Assembly: GCF_900093605.1 (NCBI RefSeq)
Contig: NZ_FLYE01000048.1
Coordinates: 111,847-175,846, forward strand
Source: Candidatus Terasakiella magnetica
Lineage (GTDB): Bacteria > Pseudomonadota > Alphaproteobacteria > Rhodospirillales > Terasakiellaceae
Direction: 5' to 3'
DNA: 64,000 nucleotides
Shown piece after piece: positions 36,991 through 47,135 of the stretch. Position 1 is the first letter of the stretch. Each line of letters starts with the position of its first letter. Made by a program: the position numbers and the translations under genes. The notes beneath the pieces are model-generated. The model saw nothing but the letters and a program-made list of their open reading frames with translations, was not told the DNA's origin and did not search any database.

Positions 36991-39183
36991 TTACTCACCA
37001 GCTGCCATATAGTCTGGCATCCAGTTTTCGTGGAGGTCTTTTAGCTCGGCGACTGCAACAGACTCACCACCAAGGATGACCTCAGTGCCGCCTGTTGTGC
37101 CGATGATGTTGGCTGTAACGCCCGTTTTAGCAGCTTTCACAACAAAAGCATCGGCCTGATCGCTATCAACCGTTACGATGTAGCGGCCTTGGTCTTCACC
37201 AAAGAGCCATGCATAGGCATGTTCTACATTTGTTGGGATTTCAACATCACAACCGATGTTGCCCGCCATAGCCATTTCCGCAACGGCCACAGCGATACCG
37301 CCATCAGAGATATCGTGACAGGTCTTAACACCGCCCAAAATCTGCGCGCGAACGAAATCACCATTGCGAAGTTCAGCTGCTAAATCAACAGCAGGAGGCG
37401 CACCTTCTTCGCGACCACATAAGACTTCAAGGTAGCGCGACGCCCCAAGCCAGCCTTTTGTTTCACCAATCACGATGATGGATTGACCTTCAGCTTTAAA
37501 GGCAACAGAGGCCGCTTGATCGATATCATCAATTAAGCCCACCGCGCCCAATGTTGGGGTTGGCAAAATGCCTGTGCCGTTGGTTTCGTTATATAAAGAA
37601 ACGTTACCAGAAACGATTGGGTAAGTCAGCGCACGACACGCCTCACCAATACCTTCAATACAGCCCACAATCTGGCCCATAATTTCTGGACGCTCTGGAT
37701 TACCGAAGTTGAGGTTATCGGTCACAGCCATTGGTTTTGCACCCACAGCTGTGATGTTACGATAGGTTTCAGCAACGATTTGCTTGCCGCCTTCATGCGG
37801 GTCTTGATAGCAATAACGTGGCGTACAATCCGATGTTACCGCGATCCCTTTATTGGTGTTATGCACACGAACAATGGCGCTATCTCCACCGGGACGACCA
37901 ACCGTATCCCCCATAACCATATGGTCATACTGTTCCCAAATCCAACGCTTGGAAGCGAAGTTTGGATGAGCGATCAATGTTTTAAGCGCATCGATGCGGC
38001 CCACATTGCTTTCAACGTCAGACGCTTTAAGCTCAGCTGGGCGTTCTGTTTTCACCCATGGACGATCATATTCAGGTGAGGCCAATGCGAGCGGGTCAAT
38101 CGGCAGATCGCCAACCACTTCACCGTCCCATTTCAAAACCATATTGCCCGTATCGGTTAGCTTACCAATAACAGCAAATTCAAGGTCCCATTTATCCATC
38201 ACAGCCTTGGCAACATCTTCCATGCCGGGCTTGAGGATCACAAGCATACGTTCTTGAGATTCAGAGAGCATCAACTCATAAGGTGTCATGCCTTCTTCAC
38301 GCATAGGCACTTGGTCAAGCTCAAGCTCAACACCCACGCCACCTTTTGAGGCCATCTCAAAAGATGATGACGTCAGGCCCGCAGCCCCCATATCTTGAAT
38401 AGCAACGATAGAACCTGTTTTCATCAGCTCCAGTGTTGCTTCAATCACAAGCTTCTCGGTGAACGGGTCACCTACTTGAACTGTAGGACGCTTTTCTTCA
38501 GAATCTTCGGTAAATTCTGCTGAGGCCATGGTCGCACCGTGGATACCGTCACGACCTGTTTTAGAACCAAAATAGACAACCGGGTTGCCAACGCCTGCTG
38601 CAGCAGAATAGAAAATTTTATCCGCATCAGCCAAGCCAACAGCCATGGCATTTACAAGGTTGTTGCCATTATACGAGCTATGGAATTCACATTCCCCCGC
38701 CACCGTTGGGACACCCACGCAGTTGCCATACCCAGAAATACCGGAAACAACACCGCTAACAAGGTGGCGGGTTTTTTCATGATCAATATCGCCAAAGCGC
38801 AGGGCGTTCAGGTTACAGATCGGGCGCGCACCCATGGTGAACACATCGCGCAAGATACCGCCAACACCTGTGGCTGCACCTTGGTAGGGTTCAATGTAAG
38901 ATGGGTGGTTATGGCTTTCCATTTTAAAGATAATCGCTTGGTTATCACCAATATCGATGATACCTGCGTTTTCACCCGGACCACAGATCACCCATGGGGC
39001 TTCTGTTGGCAGGGTTTTCAACCATTTTTTGGAAGATTTATACGAACAGTGTTCAGACCACATGACTGAGAAAATACCCAGTTCGTTCAGGTTTGGCTCA
39101 CGGCCCATGATCTCAAGGCAGAGCTTCCATTCGTCTTCAGAAAGGCCGTGTTCTTTCACGACGTCCATTGTAATCTCACTCAT
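36991..39183 (-). CDS. purL: Phosphoribosylformylglycinamidine synthase, large subunit
   Basis: 730 residues, the small-form PurL that works with PurS and PurQ. N-terminal [13 protein letters not shown] and [15 protein letters not shown]-binding and catalytic motifs throughout, [16 protein letters not shown] in the centre. It makes FGAM from FGAR, ATP and glutamine-derived ammonia. It overlaps the purQ stop by ATGA. Confidence 0.97.
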   Translation of the reverse strand: MSEITMDVVKEHGLSEDEWKLCLEIMGREPNLNELGIFSVMWSEHCSYKSSKKWLKTLPTEAPWVICGPGENAGIIDIGDNQAIIFKMESHNHPSYIEPYQGAATGVGGILRDVFTMGARPICNLNALRFGDIDHEKTRHLVSGVVSGISGYGNCVGVPTVAGECEFHSSYNGNNLVNAMAVGLADADKIFYSAAAGVGNPVVYFGSKTGRDGIHGATMASAEFTEDSEEKRPTVQVGDPFTEKLVIEATLELMKTGSIVAIQDMGAAGLTSSSFEMASKGGVGVELELDQVPMREEGMTPYELMLSESQERMLVILKPGMEDVAKAVMDKWDLEFAVIGKLTDTGNMVLKWDGEVVGDLPIDPLALASPEYDRPWVKTERPAELKASDVESNVGRIDALKTLIAHPNFASKRWIWEQYDHMVMGDTVGRPGGDSAIVRVHNTNKGIAVTSDCTPRYCYQDPHEGGKQIVAETYRNITAVGAKPMAVTDNLNFGNPERPEIMGQIVGCIEGIGEACRALTYPIVSGNVSLYNETNGTGILPTPTLGAVGLIDDIDQAASVAFKAEGQSIIVIGETKGWLGASRYLEVLCGREEGAPPAVDLAAELRNGDFVRAQILGGVKTCHDISDGGIAVAVAEMAMAGNIGCDVEIPTNVEHAYAWLFGEDQGRYIVTVDSDQADAFVVKAAKTGVTANIIGTTGGTEVILGGESVAVAELKDLHENWMPDYMAAGE

Positions 39184-39869
39184 GATAAAGCCTCCACAAG
39201 TGCATCAAACATCGGCTTGCCATCTGTGCCGCCAAGTGCCTCTTCGCAGAGACGCTCAGGGTGAGGCATCATGCCCAGGATGTTTTTCTTTTCATTGAAA
39301 ATACCCGCAATGTTATTGCGCGACCCATTGATATTGGCCTCAGGCGTTGCGTTACCTGCTTCATCGCAGTAACGAAAAGCCACTTGATTGTTCTCTTCAA
39401 TCGCAGCAAGCACATCACTGTCAGCATGGAAGTTACCATCATGGTGCGCAACCGGAATACGGATGGCCTGACCAGCGCTATATTTGTTTGTAAATTCAGT
39501 CTCTGCATTTTCGACTTTCAAATGAACGTCTTTACAGATGAATTTCAATTTTGCGTTACGCATCAACACACCCGGCAACAGGCCTGCTTCTGTCAAAATC
39601 TGGAAACCGTTACAGACACCCAGAACGCGCACGCCCTGATTTGCCTTTTTCACCACTTCACGCATGATCGGTGAATGGGCAGACATGGCACCACAACGCA
39701 AGGCATCTCCATAAGAGAACCCGCCTGGTACGGCAATAAAATCAACATCTGGCAATTCAGTTTCTTTATGCCAGACCATCTCAGGCGCGCGGCCTAAGGA
39801 ATGTTCAATCCCGACCAGCATATCGCGGTCACAGTTTGAACCCGGAAAAACAATTACAGCGGCTTTCAT
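39180..39869 (-). CDS. purQ: Phosphoribosylformylglycinamidine synthase, glutaminase subunit
   Basis: 229 residues of class-I glutamine amidotransferase. The nucleophile is in [11 protein letters not shown], the partner His in MMPHPER. It supplies ammonia to PurL. GAGG lies before the ATG; the stop overlaps the purL start. Two hairpins lie upstream in the purS-purQ gap. Confidence 0.97.
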   Translation of the reverse strand: MKAAVIVFPGSNCDRDMLVGIEHSLGRAPEMVWHKETELPDVDFIAVPGGFSYGDALRCGAMSAHSPIMREVVKKANQGVRVLGVCNGFQILTEAGLLPGVLMRNAKLKFICKDVHLKVENAETEFTNKYSAGQAIRIPVAHHDGNFHADSDVLAAIEENNQVAFRYCDEAGNATPEANINGSRNNIAGIFNEKKNILGMMPHPERLCEEALGGTDGKPMFDALVEALS

Positions 39870-39894
39870 GGAAAGACCTCTTCCCTCTTATAAT

Positions 39895-39935
39895 CCTGCA
39901 ACAGCAGGGGCCTAGGTTCCTGCAGTTGCAGGAAC
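39895..39935 (-). other. Paired hairpins between purS and purQ
   Basis: Two back-to-back inverted repeats: CCTGC-AACA-GCAGG (39895-39908) and GTTCCTGCA-GT-TGCAGGAAC (39916-39935, 9-bp stem). Alternatively the outer CCTGCAAC can pair with GTTGCAGG, so the two forms are mutually exclusive. No T-run follows, so RNA stability or processing is more likely than termination. Confidence 0.6.
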
Positions 39936-39947
39936 ACAAACTCTTAT

Positions 39948-40187
39948 TTACTCAACGATTTCCACGTCGAAGTTTTCGATCACTGTGTTTGCAAGCAATT
40001 TCTTACACATGTTTTCGATATTCTCTTTGGATTTTTCTGCATCATCGTTGAGTTCCAATTCGATATATTTACCGATACGAACTTCACCGACACCGGCAAA
40101 ACCGAGGGTACCAAGAGCGTGTTCTACAGCTTTGCCTTGAGGATCAAGAACGCCGTTTTTAAGGGTCACATGGACTTTAGCTTTCAC
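39948..40187 (-). CDS. purS: Phosphoribosylformylglycinamidine synthase, PurS subunit
   Basis: 79 residues, the correct PurS size. Start GTG at 40187 with AAGGA eight bases upstream. KNGVLDPQGKAVEHALGTLGFAGV is the family signature. PurS bridges PurL and PurQ. It follows purC after a terminator-like hairpin at 40220. Confidence 0.96.
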   Translation of the reverse strand: MKAKVHVTLKNGVLDPQGKAVEHALGTLGFAGVGEVRIGKYIELELNDDAEKSKENIENMCKKLLANTVIENFDVEIVE

Positions 40188-40219
40188 TGTGCTTTTCCTT
40201 CACTAAAGTTTAAAGCGCG

Positions 40220-40245
40220 AAAAAGGCCCACGAACGGGCCTTTTT
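40220..40245. terminator. Terminator-like hairpin between purC and purS
   Basis: AAAAAGGCCC-ACGAAC-GGGCCTTTTT, a perfect 10-bp stem with symmetric A and T runs, 11 bases after the purC stop. It should reduce, or be read through to allow, expression of purS-purQ-purL from the purC promoter. Confidence 0.85.
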
Positions 40246-40255
40246 GGAGTCAAAA

Positions 40256-41023
40256 TTATTGTACGGTATCCGGGCCTTTATGGTCACCGGGGCCATCGCC
40301 TTCAGGCTCAATGCCCAAACGACGTGCCACTTCCTGATAAGCTTCACCGACGCCACCAAGATCTTGGCGGAAACGATCCTTATCCATTTTCTCACCGGTT
40401 TCTGCATCCCACAGGCGGCAGTTATCCGGGCTGAATTCGTCAGCTAGAACAAGACGCATCTGGTCTTGGTCATACACACGACCGAACTCAAGTTTGAAAT
40501 CAACAAGCTGGATACCAATGGCAGCAAATAGGCCGGACAGGAAATCATTGATGCGCAGCGCCATGCCCGTCATCTCTTCCAGTTCCATCGGGTTTGCCCA
40601 ACCAAATGCGGTGACATGTTCTTCAGACACCAACGGGTCGCCCAGTGCATCGTCTTTATAATAATATTCAACGATGGAGCGCGGCAGGCGTGTGCCGTCT
40701 TCAATGCCGAGTCGTTTCACTAATGAGCCCGTTGCGATATTGCGCACAACCACTTCAAGAGGAACGATTTCGCATTGGCGACACAGTTGTTCGCGCATAT
40801 TGAGGCGGCGAATGAAATGTGTTGGAATGCCCAAATCGGCAAGCTTGGTAAATACATATTCGGTAATGCGGTTGTTTAACACGCCTTTACCTGTGATGGT
40901 GCCTGTTTTTTCTGCGTTAAACGCAGTCGCATCATCTTTAAAATACTGAACGATGGTCCCCGGTTCCGGCCCTTCAAAAAGAACCTTAGCCTTGCCTTCA
41001 TAAATCTGGCGACGACGTGCCAT
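40256..41023 (-). CDS. purC: SAICAR synthetase
   Basis: 255 residues from the ATG at 41023 (AGGA eight bases upstream; an ATG three codons earlier abuts that site). [23 protein letters not shown] and [13 protein letters not shown] are typical. It joins aspartate to CAIR in purine synthesis. First gene of the pur cluster; the short acidic tail after the catalytic fold is normal for alphaproteobacteria. Confidence 0.96.
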   Translation of the reverse strand: MARRRQIYEGKAKVLFEGPEPGTIVQYFKDDATAFNAEKTGTITGKGVLNNRITEYVFTKLADLGIPTHFIRRLNMREQLCRQCEIVPLEVVVRNIATGSLVKRLGIEDGTRLPRSIVEYYYKDDALGDPLVSEEHVTAFGWANPMELEEMTGMALRINDFLSGLFAAIGIQLVDFKLEFGRVYDQDQMRLVLADEFSPDNCRLWDAETGEKMDKDRFRQDLGGVGEAYQEVARRLGIEPEGDGPGDHKGPDTVQ

Positions 41024-41198
41024 GGCAATCATCCTGCTATTTAGAAAAAGTCGGCCCTCCTATAGCAGGACTCCGCCTTGGGGGCAATGGTAGAAGAGGA
41101 CTTGCGATGGATTTTACCAAAGATAGGTATTTTTTTAGCCGTCTTCTCCTTAATGGATGCTATATTGCATTCATTGCTTTTATCAGTTCAGAAACTTC

Positions 41199-41954
41199 AT
41201 GGCCTTTATAAAACAGCTTAATCGCATATTTTATGCTCACCTATCCCTCCTCTGTTTGTTGTTATTTTTCACTCTCTCAGCAACAAAGGTGCAGGCGGAG
41301 AGTTTACGTTTTGCCACACATACCACACCGCCTTTAAGCAACTATATTTCAGACCTCCTCACACAAGCCTTGGCAGAAAAGAAAATCACCACAGAGGTGA
41401 GCCCTTTACCGGGGAAACGGGTTATTCACCTGGTTAATTCCGGTCAATTTGATGGAGATGCCTCGCGCATTTTTGATTTTAAAAACATCTCAAATGACCC
41501 CGTAGAGAATTACATTCGTGTTGATGAAGGTATCTATAAAGTTCAGGTTATTCTACTAACTCATAAAGACAGCCCAATAAAACAAGCGAGCTGGGCAAAA
41601 GCAAACCTTGGCCCTGTTACTTATATCAGAGGGTCCAAAAACATTCGCAAACATATCAACGAAAACAATCGTGTCCCTGCCACAAATGTCAGACAGGCCC
41701 TGACGTTAGTGGCTCATAAACGCGCAGACTCAGCCATTCTTTTTAAGGCGGCGACCCTTGATACCTTAAAAAAACATCCAGAGCTTTCTAAAGATTTAAA
41801 AATTCACCCCCCCAATATTGATGAATATTGGCTTTATCCATTCCTGCACAAAGATAAAAGCTCCTACATTAAAGTTGTGGCAGAACAACTCAAAAAGAAA
41901 AAGAATGATGGCACCAGCCAAACATTGCTTAAAAAGCATGGACTAATTCAATAA
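41199..41954 (+). CDS. Orphan periplasmic solute-binding protein
   Basis: 251 residues from the ATG at 41199, which begins a signal peptide ending VQAES. The mature part resembles SBP_bac_3 proteins of the 'TTPPLSNYISDLLTQALAEKKI' type. No transporter genes nearby. The start has no clear ribosome-binding site. It precedes the PKHD hydroxylase gene by 37 bases. Confidence 0.75.
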   Translation: MAFIKQLNRIFYAHLSLLCLLLFFTLSATKVQAESLRFATHTTPPLSNYISDLLTQALAEKKITTEVSPLPGKRVIHLVNSGQFDGDASRIFDFKNISNDPVENYIRVDEGIYKVQVILLTHKDSPIKQASWAKANLGPVTYIRGSKNIRKHINENNRVPATNVRQALTLVAHKRADSAILFKAATLDTLKKHPELSKDLKIHPPNIDEYWLYPFLHKDKSSYIKVVAEQLKKKKNDGTSQTLLKKHGLIQ

Positions 41955-41991
41955 GGCTTCACTCAGCGCACTTTAAAGGATGACCTAAGTT

Positions 41992-42660
41992 ATGATTATT
42001 CCCCTTCCCAATCTTCTGTCTGATAATCAGGTCAAAACCATTATGGGGCTGGTGGGCTCGGCTCAATTTGAAGATGGTAAAAACACTGCGGGATGGCACG
42101 CGCGTGAAGTCAAAAACAATGAACAGATGACACAAAGTGAGCCGTTAAAAGAAATAAACCAAATTCTATCGCGCGCCCTTCAACTAAACGAATTATTCAA
42201 CTTTGCCACCCACCCGCATATCATTCGCCCCTTTTTGGTCAGCCGATGTAAAGATCAGGGCAGTTATGGCACTCATATTGATAATGCCTTGATGTTTCAT
42301 GAACGCACCAGTCGCACGGATATTTCCATGACTGTCTTTCTTTCACCACCCAACAGTTATGAAGGCGGCGATTTGGTGATTGAAGAACCCGCAGCAGAGC
42401 GACGTTTTCGCATGGCTGCTGGCAGTGCCATTGTGTATCCGTCCACCACGCTACATCGTGTAGAGCCTGTTACAAAAGGTGAGCGCATTGTGGCTTGTAC
42501 ATGGGTACAAAGCCGCATCAGGTCAGCTGAACAACGCGAAATCCTTTTTGATATGGATACGGCACGGCGTTCTCTTTTCCAAAAAGACGGAAAATCGCGT
42601 GAATTTGATTTAATGACCAAAGCCCATGCCAATTTAATGCGCCGCTGGAGCGATGTTTAG
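41992..42660 (+). CDS. PKHD-type Fe(II)/2-oxoglutarate hydroxylase (PiuC/YbiX-like)
   Basis: 222 residues. The double-stranded beta-helix iron ligands are His and Asp in YGTHIDNAL and the later His in TTLHRVEPV; the 2-oxoglutarate-binding Arg follows in KGERIVACTWVQS. In other bacteria the family is iron-regulated and linked to TonB siderophore receptors, none of which are here. The substrate is unknown. Confidence 0.9.
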   Translation: MIIPLPNLLSDNQVKTIMGLVGSAQFEDGKNTAGWHAREVKNNEQMTQSEPLKEINQILSRALQLNELFNFATHPHIIRPFLVSRCKDQGSYGTHIDNALMFHERTSRTDISMTVFLSPPNSYEGGDLVIEEPAAERRFRMAAGSAIVYPSTTLHRVEPVTKGERIVACTWVQSRIRSAEQREILFDMDTARRSLFQKDGKSREFDLMTKAHANLMRRWSDV

Positions 42661-42669
42661 AGCATATAT

Positions 42670-43815
42670 TTAATGGAAGTCGCCATCACTGGCCGCATCT
42701 AAAAGCAGCTCTTTAAATGATGTTAGGAAATGGCGATCAAGGTGACCATCAGCCATATTTTCCATAATCTCCATAGCCTGAACGGGAGACATCGGGTCTT
42801 TATAACAGCGTCGGTCTGTCAAAGCGCTAAAGATATCAATGATGGTTGCCATACGGGCAAGCTCATTAAGCTCTTTACCTTTAAGACCGTGGGGATAGCC
42901 TGTGCCATCCAGTTTTTCATGGTGCTGAGCGGCAATGACTTTTACACCGCGCGGCAGCTCTTCGGTATATTCTAAAAAATCAATTGTTTCTGTGACGTGA
43001 GAGCGCATGACAATCAATTCATTATCATTAAGCTTGCCCGCTTTATTCAACACCTGATGAGGGATCATCATTTTGCCCACATCATGAAGCACACCGCCAC
43101 TGGCAAGGATTTTGGCATCATCATCCTTGATCCCTAAATGATCGCCAAACAGGGTTAAAAAAGTCGCAACCCGCAAGGAATGAACATAGGAATAGTTATC
43201 ATGACCGCGCACCCCTTTAAGCAACTCTTTATAACAGCCGCCCTGCACAGCCTCCACCAGCGGATCACAACTGTCTTGGATTTCATTATAAGGCAGTGGT
43301 TTTCCCTCAGCGATGAGGTCTGCAACCGAGTTAAAGGATTGTAATGTATTTTCAAGGGCTGCTTTTTGCACAGGCTCCATCAATTCCCATTGGGCTTCAA
43401 TATGGGCATTTACCTGATCTGAAATGGCCGTAATGAGGGAGCTGAAGCGATAGGGCTTCATCAAGGTTCTCACCAAAGGTAAGGTCTTGGCAGCCTCCAC
43501 CTGATCAAGGGCGCCTTTGCGCGCGGTAAAGACAATTGGGATCAGGCTGAGGGCTTGTGTTTGGCGCAAGCCCTGTATTAAGCGCAAACCGCCAATGGGA
43601 TCGATTTTATCATCAATAATGATCGCTGTTGGATGATATTGCGCCAAAGCCTCACTCAGCTGGCCCACATCATTAAATGAATGCACCACGTAAAAAGAGA
43701 TCAGCGCCTGACACACTTCTTGCAAGTGTTTGTCATTGCTTGAAACGACGAAAATATCCGTTTTGTTTGTCTTTGAAACAGCAGATTCGTCTTCTGTGGA
43801 GGCGCCATTGTCCAA
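42670..43815 (-). CDS. Response regulator with HD-GYP output
   Basis: 381 residues. A receiver at about 20-140 (phospho-Asp candidate in IIIDDKIDP, Lys in LMKPY) is followed by an HD-GYP domain at about 200-370 with VLHDVGK, RSHVTET and HHEKLDGTGYP. Likely a phosphorylation-controlled cyclic di-GMP phosphodiesterase. The start is TTG at 43815: no ATG occurs in frame before the receiver and an in-frame stop lies upstream. Convergent with the hydroxylase gene. Confidence 0.9.
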   Translation of the reverse strand: MDNGASTEDESAVSKTNKTDIFVVSSNDKHLQEVCQALISFYVVHSFNDVGQLSEALAQYHPTAIIIDDKIDPIGGLRLIQGLRQTQALSLIPIVFTARKGALDQVEAAKTLPLVRTLMKPYRFSSLITAISDQVNAHIEAQWELMEPVQKAALENTLQSFNSVADLIAEGKPLPYNEIQDSCDPLVEAVQGGCYKELLKGVRGHDNYSYVHSLRVATFLTLFGDHLGIKDDDAKILASGGVLHDVGKMMIPHQVLNKAGKLNDNELIVMRSHVTETIDFLEYTEELPRGVKVIAAQHHEKLDGTGYPHGLKGKELNELARMATIIDIFSALTDRRCYKDPMSPVQAMEIMENMADGHLDRHFLTSFKELLLDAASDGDFH

Positions 43816-43980
43816 TTGATTGCTCTGATTTTATGAACCGAGAGTGCTTATTAGACTAATTATATACGTTTTTCCCCACTCATTTGAATGAGAAAAAGCG
43901 TAAATGACTCATTTTTTCCTACATTACGATAATTAGATGTAATGACCTGAGCTTAGTTGAAGTATTTGGGCAGTTTTCGC

Positions 43981-45936
43981 CTATATGGCGAGCGGGTCTA
44001 GATTTTTATATAGCTCCAGTGCTTCAGGATTCGCCAAAGCTGTCTTATTTTTCACCTCACGCCCATGCACAATATCGCGCACAGCCAGCTCAGTAATTTT
44101 GCCTGATTTGGTTCTGGGGATATCTGCCACCGCAATCACTTTTGCAGGCACGTGGCGTGGTGTGCAGCCTGACCTGATCTTGGATTTAATGGTTGAGATC
44201 AACTCATCAGTAAGTTCAAAGGTGCCTTTCATGACGACAAACAACACCACACGCACGTCATCTTCCCAATCCTGACCGATCACGATGCTTTCTTGAATTT
44301 GCGGCAAGGCTTCAACTTGGCGATAAATCTCAGCTGTTCCAATGCGTACCCCACCGGGGTTAAGCGTGGCATCAGAGCGCCCATAGATCACCATACCCCC
44401 TGTTTTTTCATCAATAGCGACGAAATCACCATGACACCAGATGTTGTCGTATTTTTCAAAATAAGCCGATTTATAGCGCGCATTGTCAGGGTCATTCCAG
44501 AATTTCACCGGCATGGATGGAAAAGCTTTCGTGCAGACAAGCTCGCCTTTATCCCCGCGAATGGGTTGGCCGTCATCATCAAAGGTCTCAACTGCCATCC
44601 CAAGGGCGCGACATTGAATTTCACCGCGATAAACAGGTGCTATAGGATTGCCTAGAACAAAACAGCCCAAAATATCTGTCCCACCGGAAATAGAGGCCAA
44701 ATGGATATCTTTCTTAATGCCCTCATAAGCATAATCAAAACTTTCCGCAACCAGCGGGGAGCCTGTTGAGGTCATGGATTGAACGCTTGAAAGATCATGG
44801 GTATTAAGGGGCTTAAGGTCCGCCTTATTCAAGGCATCAATATATTTGGCAGATGTGCCAAACATGGTCATTTTTTCAGCATCGGCAAAATCAAACAGAA
44901 TGTTTCCGCTTGGATAAAAAGGTGACCCATCATAAAGCAATAAGGTTGAGCCCGCCGCCAAGCCTGCGACCAGCCAGTTCCACATCATCCAGCCACAGGT
45001 GGTGAAATAAAACACCCGCGAAGTTGGGCCATTATCACAATGAAGGATATGTTCGCTCACCTGCTTTAACAAGGTGCCGCCCGTACCATGGACAATACAT
45101 TTTGGTTTACCCGTCGTGCCTGATGAAAACATGATATAGAGCGGATGATTAAATTCCACATATTCATACTCAATCGCACCGGACTCAAAGCCTGCGACAA
45201 AATCATCCAGCAATACCGCTTTATCAACGCTTGAAAGATCAGGGTTTTCCCGCGTGTAAGGTACAATCACGCAAGTTTCCAACGTGGGAAGTTCTTTAAC
45301 AATTTCTTCCAGCTTGCCCAAACAGTCATGGGCTTTGCCATTATAATGATAGCCTTCAACCCCCACCAGAACAGTCGGTTCAATCTGACCAAAACGATCC
45401 AGTACACCATTCACCCCAAAATCCGGTGAGGTTGAGGACCAGACCGCGCCCAATGAGGTGACCGCCAACATGGCAATAATGGTTTCGGGCATATTGGGCA
45501 TGAAGGCACAGACACGATCCCCTTTACTAACGCCTTGTGCACGCAAAGCTTGGGCGAAAACAGAGACTTTATCGTTGAGCTCTTTCCATGAAACGGCCCG
45601 TTTGACTTTATCTTCCCCCCAAAAAATAAGGGCTTGAGACTCATCCTTTTTCTTGAGCAGATTTTCAGCGAAACTGATTTTCGCATCGGGGAAAAACTGC
45701 GCGCCGGGCATTTTATCGCCATCAACCAAAATGCGCTTGCCCCAGTCTTGCGCCTTCAGACCTGCAAAATCCTTTAAAGAGACCCAGAATTTTTCACGCT
45801 CATGAACTGAAAAGTCATGAAGGGCATCATAATCTTTAATATCCAAAGAATATTGCCCATTCACATGTTTCATAAAGGCACGCAGATTTGAGGCTTCAAT
45901 ACGTTCAGGGCTTGGGGTCCACAGGCACTCGTTCAT
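43981..45936 (-). CDS. Acetoacetyl-CoA synthetase
   Basis: 651 residues from the ATG at 45936 (AAGAGA site; the frame opens nine codons earlier). The opening [14 protein letters not shown] is characteristic of acetoacetate-CoA ligases; the AMP-binding motif is [11 protein letters not shown], and [20 protein letters not shown] follows. It activates acetoacetate with ATP and CoA, feeding polyhydroxybutyrate or ketone metabolism. The 165-base gap to 43815 holds no gene. Confidence 0.94.
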   Translation of the reverse strand: MNECLWTPSPERIEASNLRAFMKHVNGQYSLDIKDYDALHDFSVHEREKFWVSLKDFAGLKAQDWGKRILVDGDKMPGAQFFPDAKISFAENLLKKKDESQALIFWGEDKVKRAVSWKELNDKVSVFAQALRAQGVSKGDRVCAFMPNMPETIIAMLAVTSLGAVWSSTSPDFGVNGVLDRFGQIEPTVLVGVEGYHYNGKAHDCLGKLEEIVKELPTLETCVIVPYTRENPDLSSVDKAVLLDDFVAGFESGAIEYEYVEFNHPLYIMFSSGTTGKPKCIVHGTGGTLLKQVSEHILHCDNGPTSRVFYFTTCGWMMWNWLVAGLAAGSTLLLYDGSPFYPSGNILFDFADAEKMTMFGTSAKYIDALNKADLKPLNTHDLSSVQSMTSTGSPLVAESFDYAYEGIKKDIHLASISGGTDILGCFVLGNPIAPVYRGEIQCRALGMAVETFDDDGQPIRGDKGELVCTKAFPSMPVKFWNDPDNARYKSAYFEKYDNIWCHGDFVAIDEKTGGMVIYGRSDATLNPGGVRIGTAEIYRQVEALPQIQESIVIGQDWEDDVRVVLFVVMKGTFELTDELISTIKSKIRSGCTPRHVPAKVIAVADIPRTKSGKITELAVRDIVHGREVKNKTALANPEALELYKNLDPLAI

Positions 45937-46112
45937 GGCTATTGTCTCTTTTACTTGCTTCATTTCATTTGGAGGCGACCTTAGCAGAAAAAAGTTCCTC
46001 AGAATTTTAAGAACTGTAAAATATCATAATTAGTTTCAAACGAAACATACTTTTCACATCTTGCCTTTTAGCCATTTCAGCTTTATGACCAACTGAGGAA
46101 GGAAATGAATTT

Positions 46113-46673
46113 ATGCAAGATGCCTTTTGGGTTTTTGGATATGGGTCTTTAATGTGGCGACCGGGCTTTTCATATGAAGAAGCTCAGCCTGCCACATTGC
46201 GTGGATTCTCTCGATCTTTTTGCATCTATTCCCATTATTATCGCGGCACACCCAAAAAGCCCGGCCTTGTGCTTGGGCTTGACCCTCATGAGGATGCCGA
46301 ATGTCGCGGGGTGGCCTTTCGCATTGCTGATGAAGATAAAGAAGCGGTCATTGCTTATCTGACAGAACGTGAGCTTTGCGGTTATGCCTATCGTGCAGAA
46401 ACCTTGCCGCTTTCTCTAGATTGCTCAACAGAAGTTCAGGCCTATACCTTTGTGGCTGATCAATCCCATGCGCTTTATGCCGGGGACCTTGGTCTTGATA
46501 AGGCCGCCAGCCTGATTATGGAAGCTGAAGGTAACACAGGGCTTAATCGTGATTATCTGATTAATAGCGTACGCCAACTTGAAGCCCATGGCTATCAAGA
46601 CCAACAGCTTCACGAGCTTTTAAAGAAAGTCGAATATCTCACCGGTATTATTGAGGCGGGCGCAGGCATTTAA
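46113..46673 (+). CDS. ChaC-type gamma-glutamylcyclotransferase, copy 1
   Basis: 186 residues. The substrate loop is VFGYGSLMWRPGF and the catalytic Glu is in AYLTEREL. Such enzymes release 5-oxoproline and Cys-Gly from glutathione. A paralogue lies at 58181. GAGGAAGG precedes the ATG. Its stop overlaps the convergent DUF2007 gene by four bases. Confidence 0.9.
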   Translation: MQDAFWVFGYGSLMWRPGFSYEEAQPATLRGFSRSFCIYSHYYRGTPKKPGLVLGLDPHEDAECRGVAFRIADEDKEAVIAYLTERELCGYAYRAETLPLSLDCSTEVQAYTFVADQSHALYAGDLGLDKAASLIMEAEGNTGLNRDYLINSVRQLEAHGYQDQQLHELLKKVEYLTGIIEAGAGI

Positions 46674-47029
46674 CGCCGGACTTTCTTCCACCAATGCCAG
46701 AGATGATCAGCGATGAAAATTATACCGAAATACTGGATTGATAAGGCCACGCACAGGGCCATCAGCCAAAAACGCTTGGAAACATACGCCTCACCATAAT
46801 CTTCCGCTTCTAATTCCTCATTGGTGTCAGCAAGCAAAAAACGCGCATCTTCAGCAAAGCTGGCAGGCACCTCAATATGGCAATAGCTTGCACCTTGCAG
46901 ATATACCCATTTACAGCGCGCTGCATGTTCTTCCACAAACCATGCTGGCACCTCGTAAAATTCAAGCTTAGAGCGCGCCACCAAAGCCTCTTCAACTGAA
47001 GTATATTTTGCCACACAAACCACAGACAT
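46670..47029 (-). CDS. DUF2007-like membrane protein
   Basis: 119 residues. The N-terminal 70 residues (VAKYTSVEEALVARSKLE...VPASFAEDARFLLADT) follow the DUF2007 pattern of a small ligand-binding-like domain. One membrane helix lies at about 87-105, with a basic cytosolic or periplasmic end. Function of the family is unsettled. GAGGAGAAT lies before the ATG. Confidence 0.75.
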   Translation of the reverse strand: MSVVCVAKYTSVEEALVARSKLEFYEVPAWFVEEHAARCKWVYLQGASYCHIEVPASFAEDARFLLADTNEELEAEDYGEAYVSKRFWLMALCVALSIQYFGIIFIADHLWHWWKKVRR

Positions 47030-47082
47030 AGGATTCTCCTCTTCTCAAAGAAGTCTATGAAAGGATTTGGCGCAAAAATACA

Positions 47083-47113
47083 AAAAGCCCCCATACATCA
47101 CATGAGGGCTTCT
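47083..47113 (-). terminator. Intrinsic terminator after the 2-hydroxyacid dehydrogenase gene
   Basis: On the minus strand, AAGCCCTCATGTG...TATGGGGGCTTTTTG: an imperfect stem ending in a T-run, about 25 bases beyond the stop at 47136. Confidence 0.85.
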
Positions 47114-47135
47114 TGTTTTCTTTATGAGTGAGCAA

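Noticed and set aside
41024..41198. Purine or PRPP/ppGpp riboswitch before purC
   Set aside because: No aptamer motif is visible; the region shows only a modest A/T-rich leader.
46033..46046. GTTTCAAACGAAAC palindrome before the ChaC gene
   Set aside because: A short palindrome of this size is likely by chance and there is no regulator gene nearby, so it is not listed as an operator.
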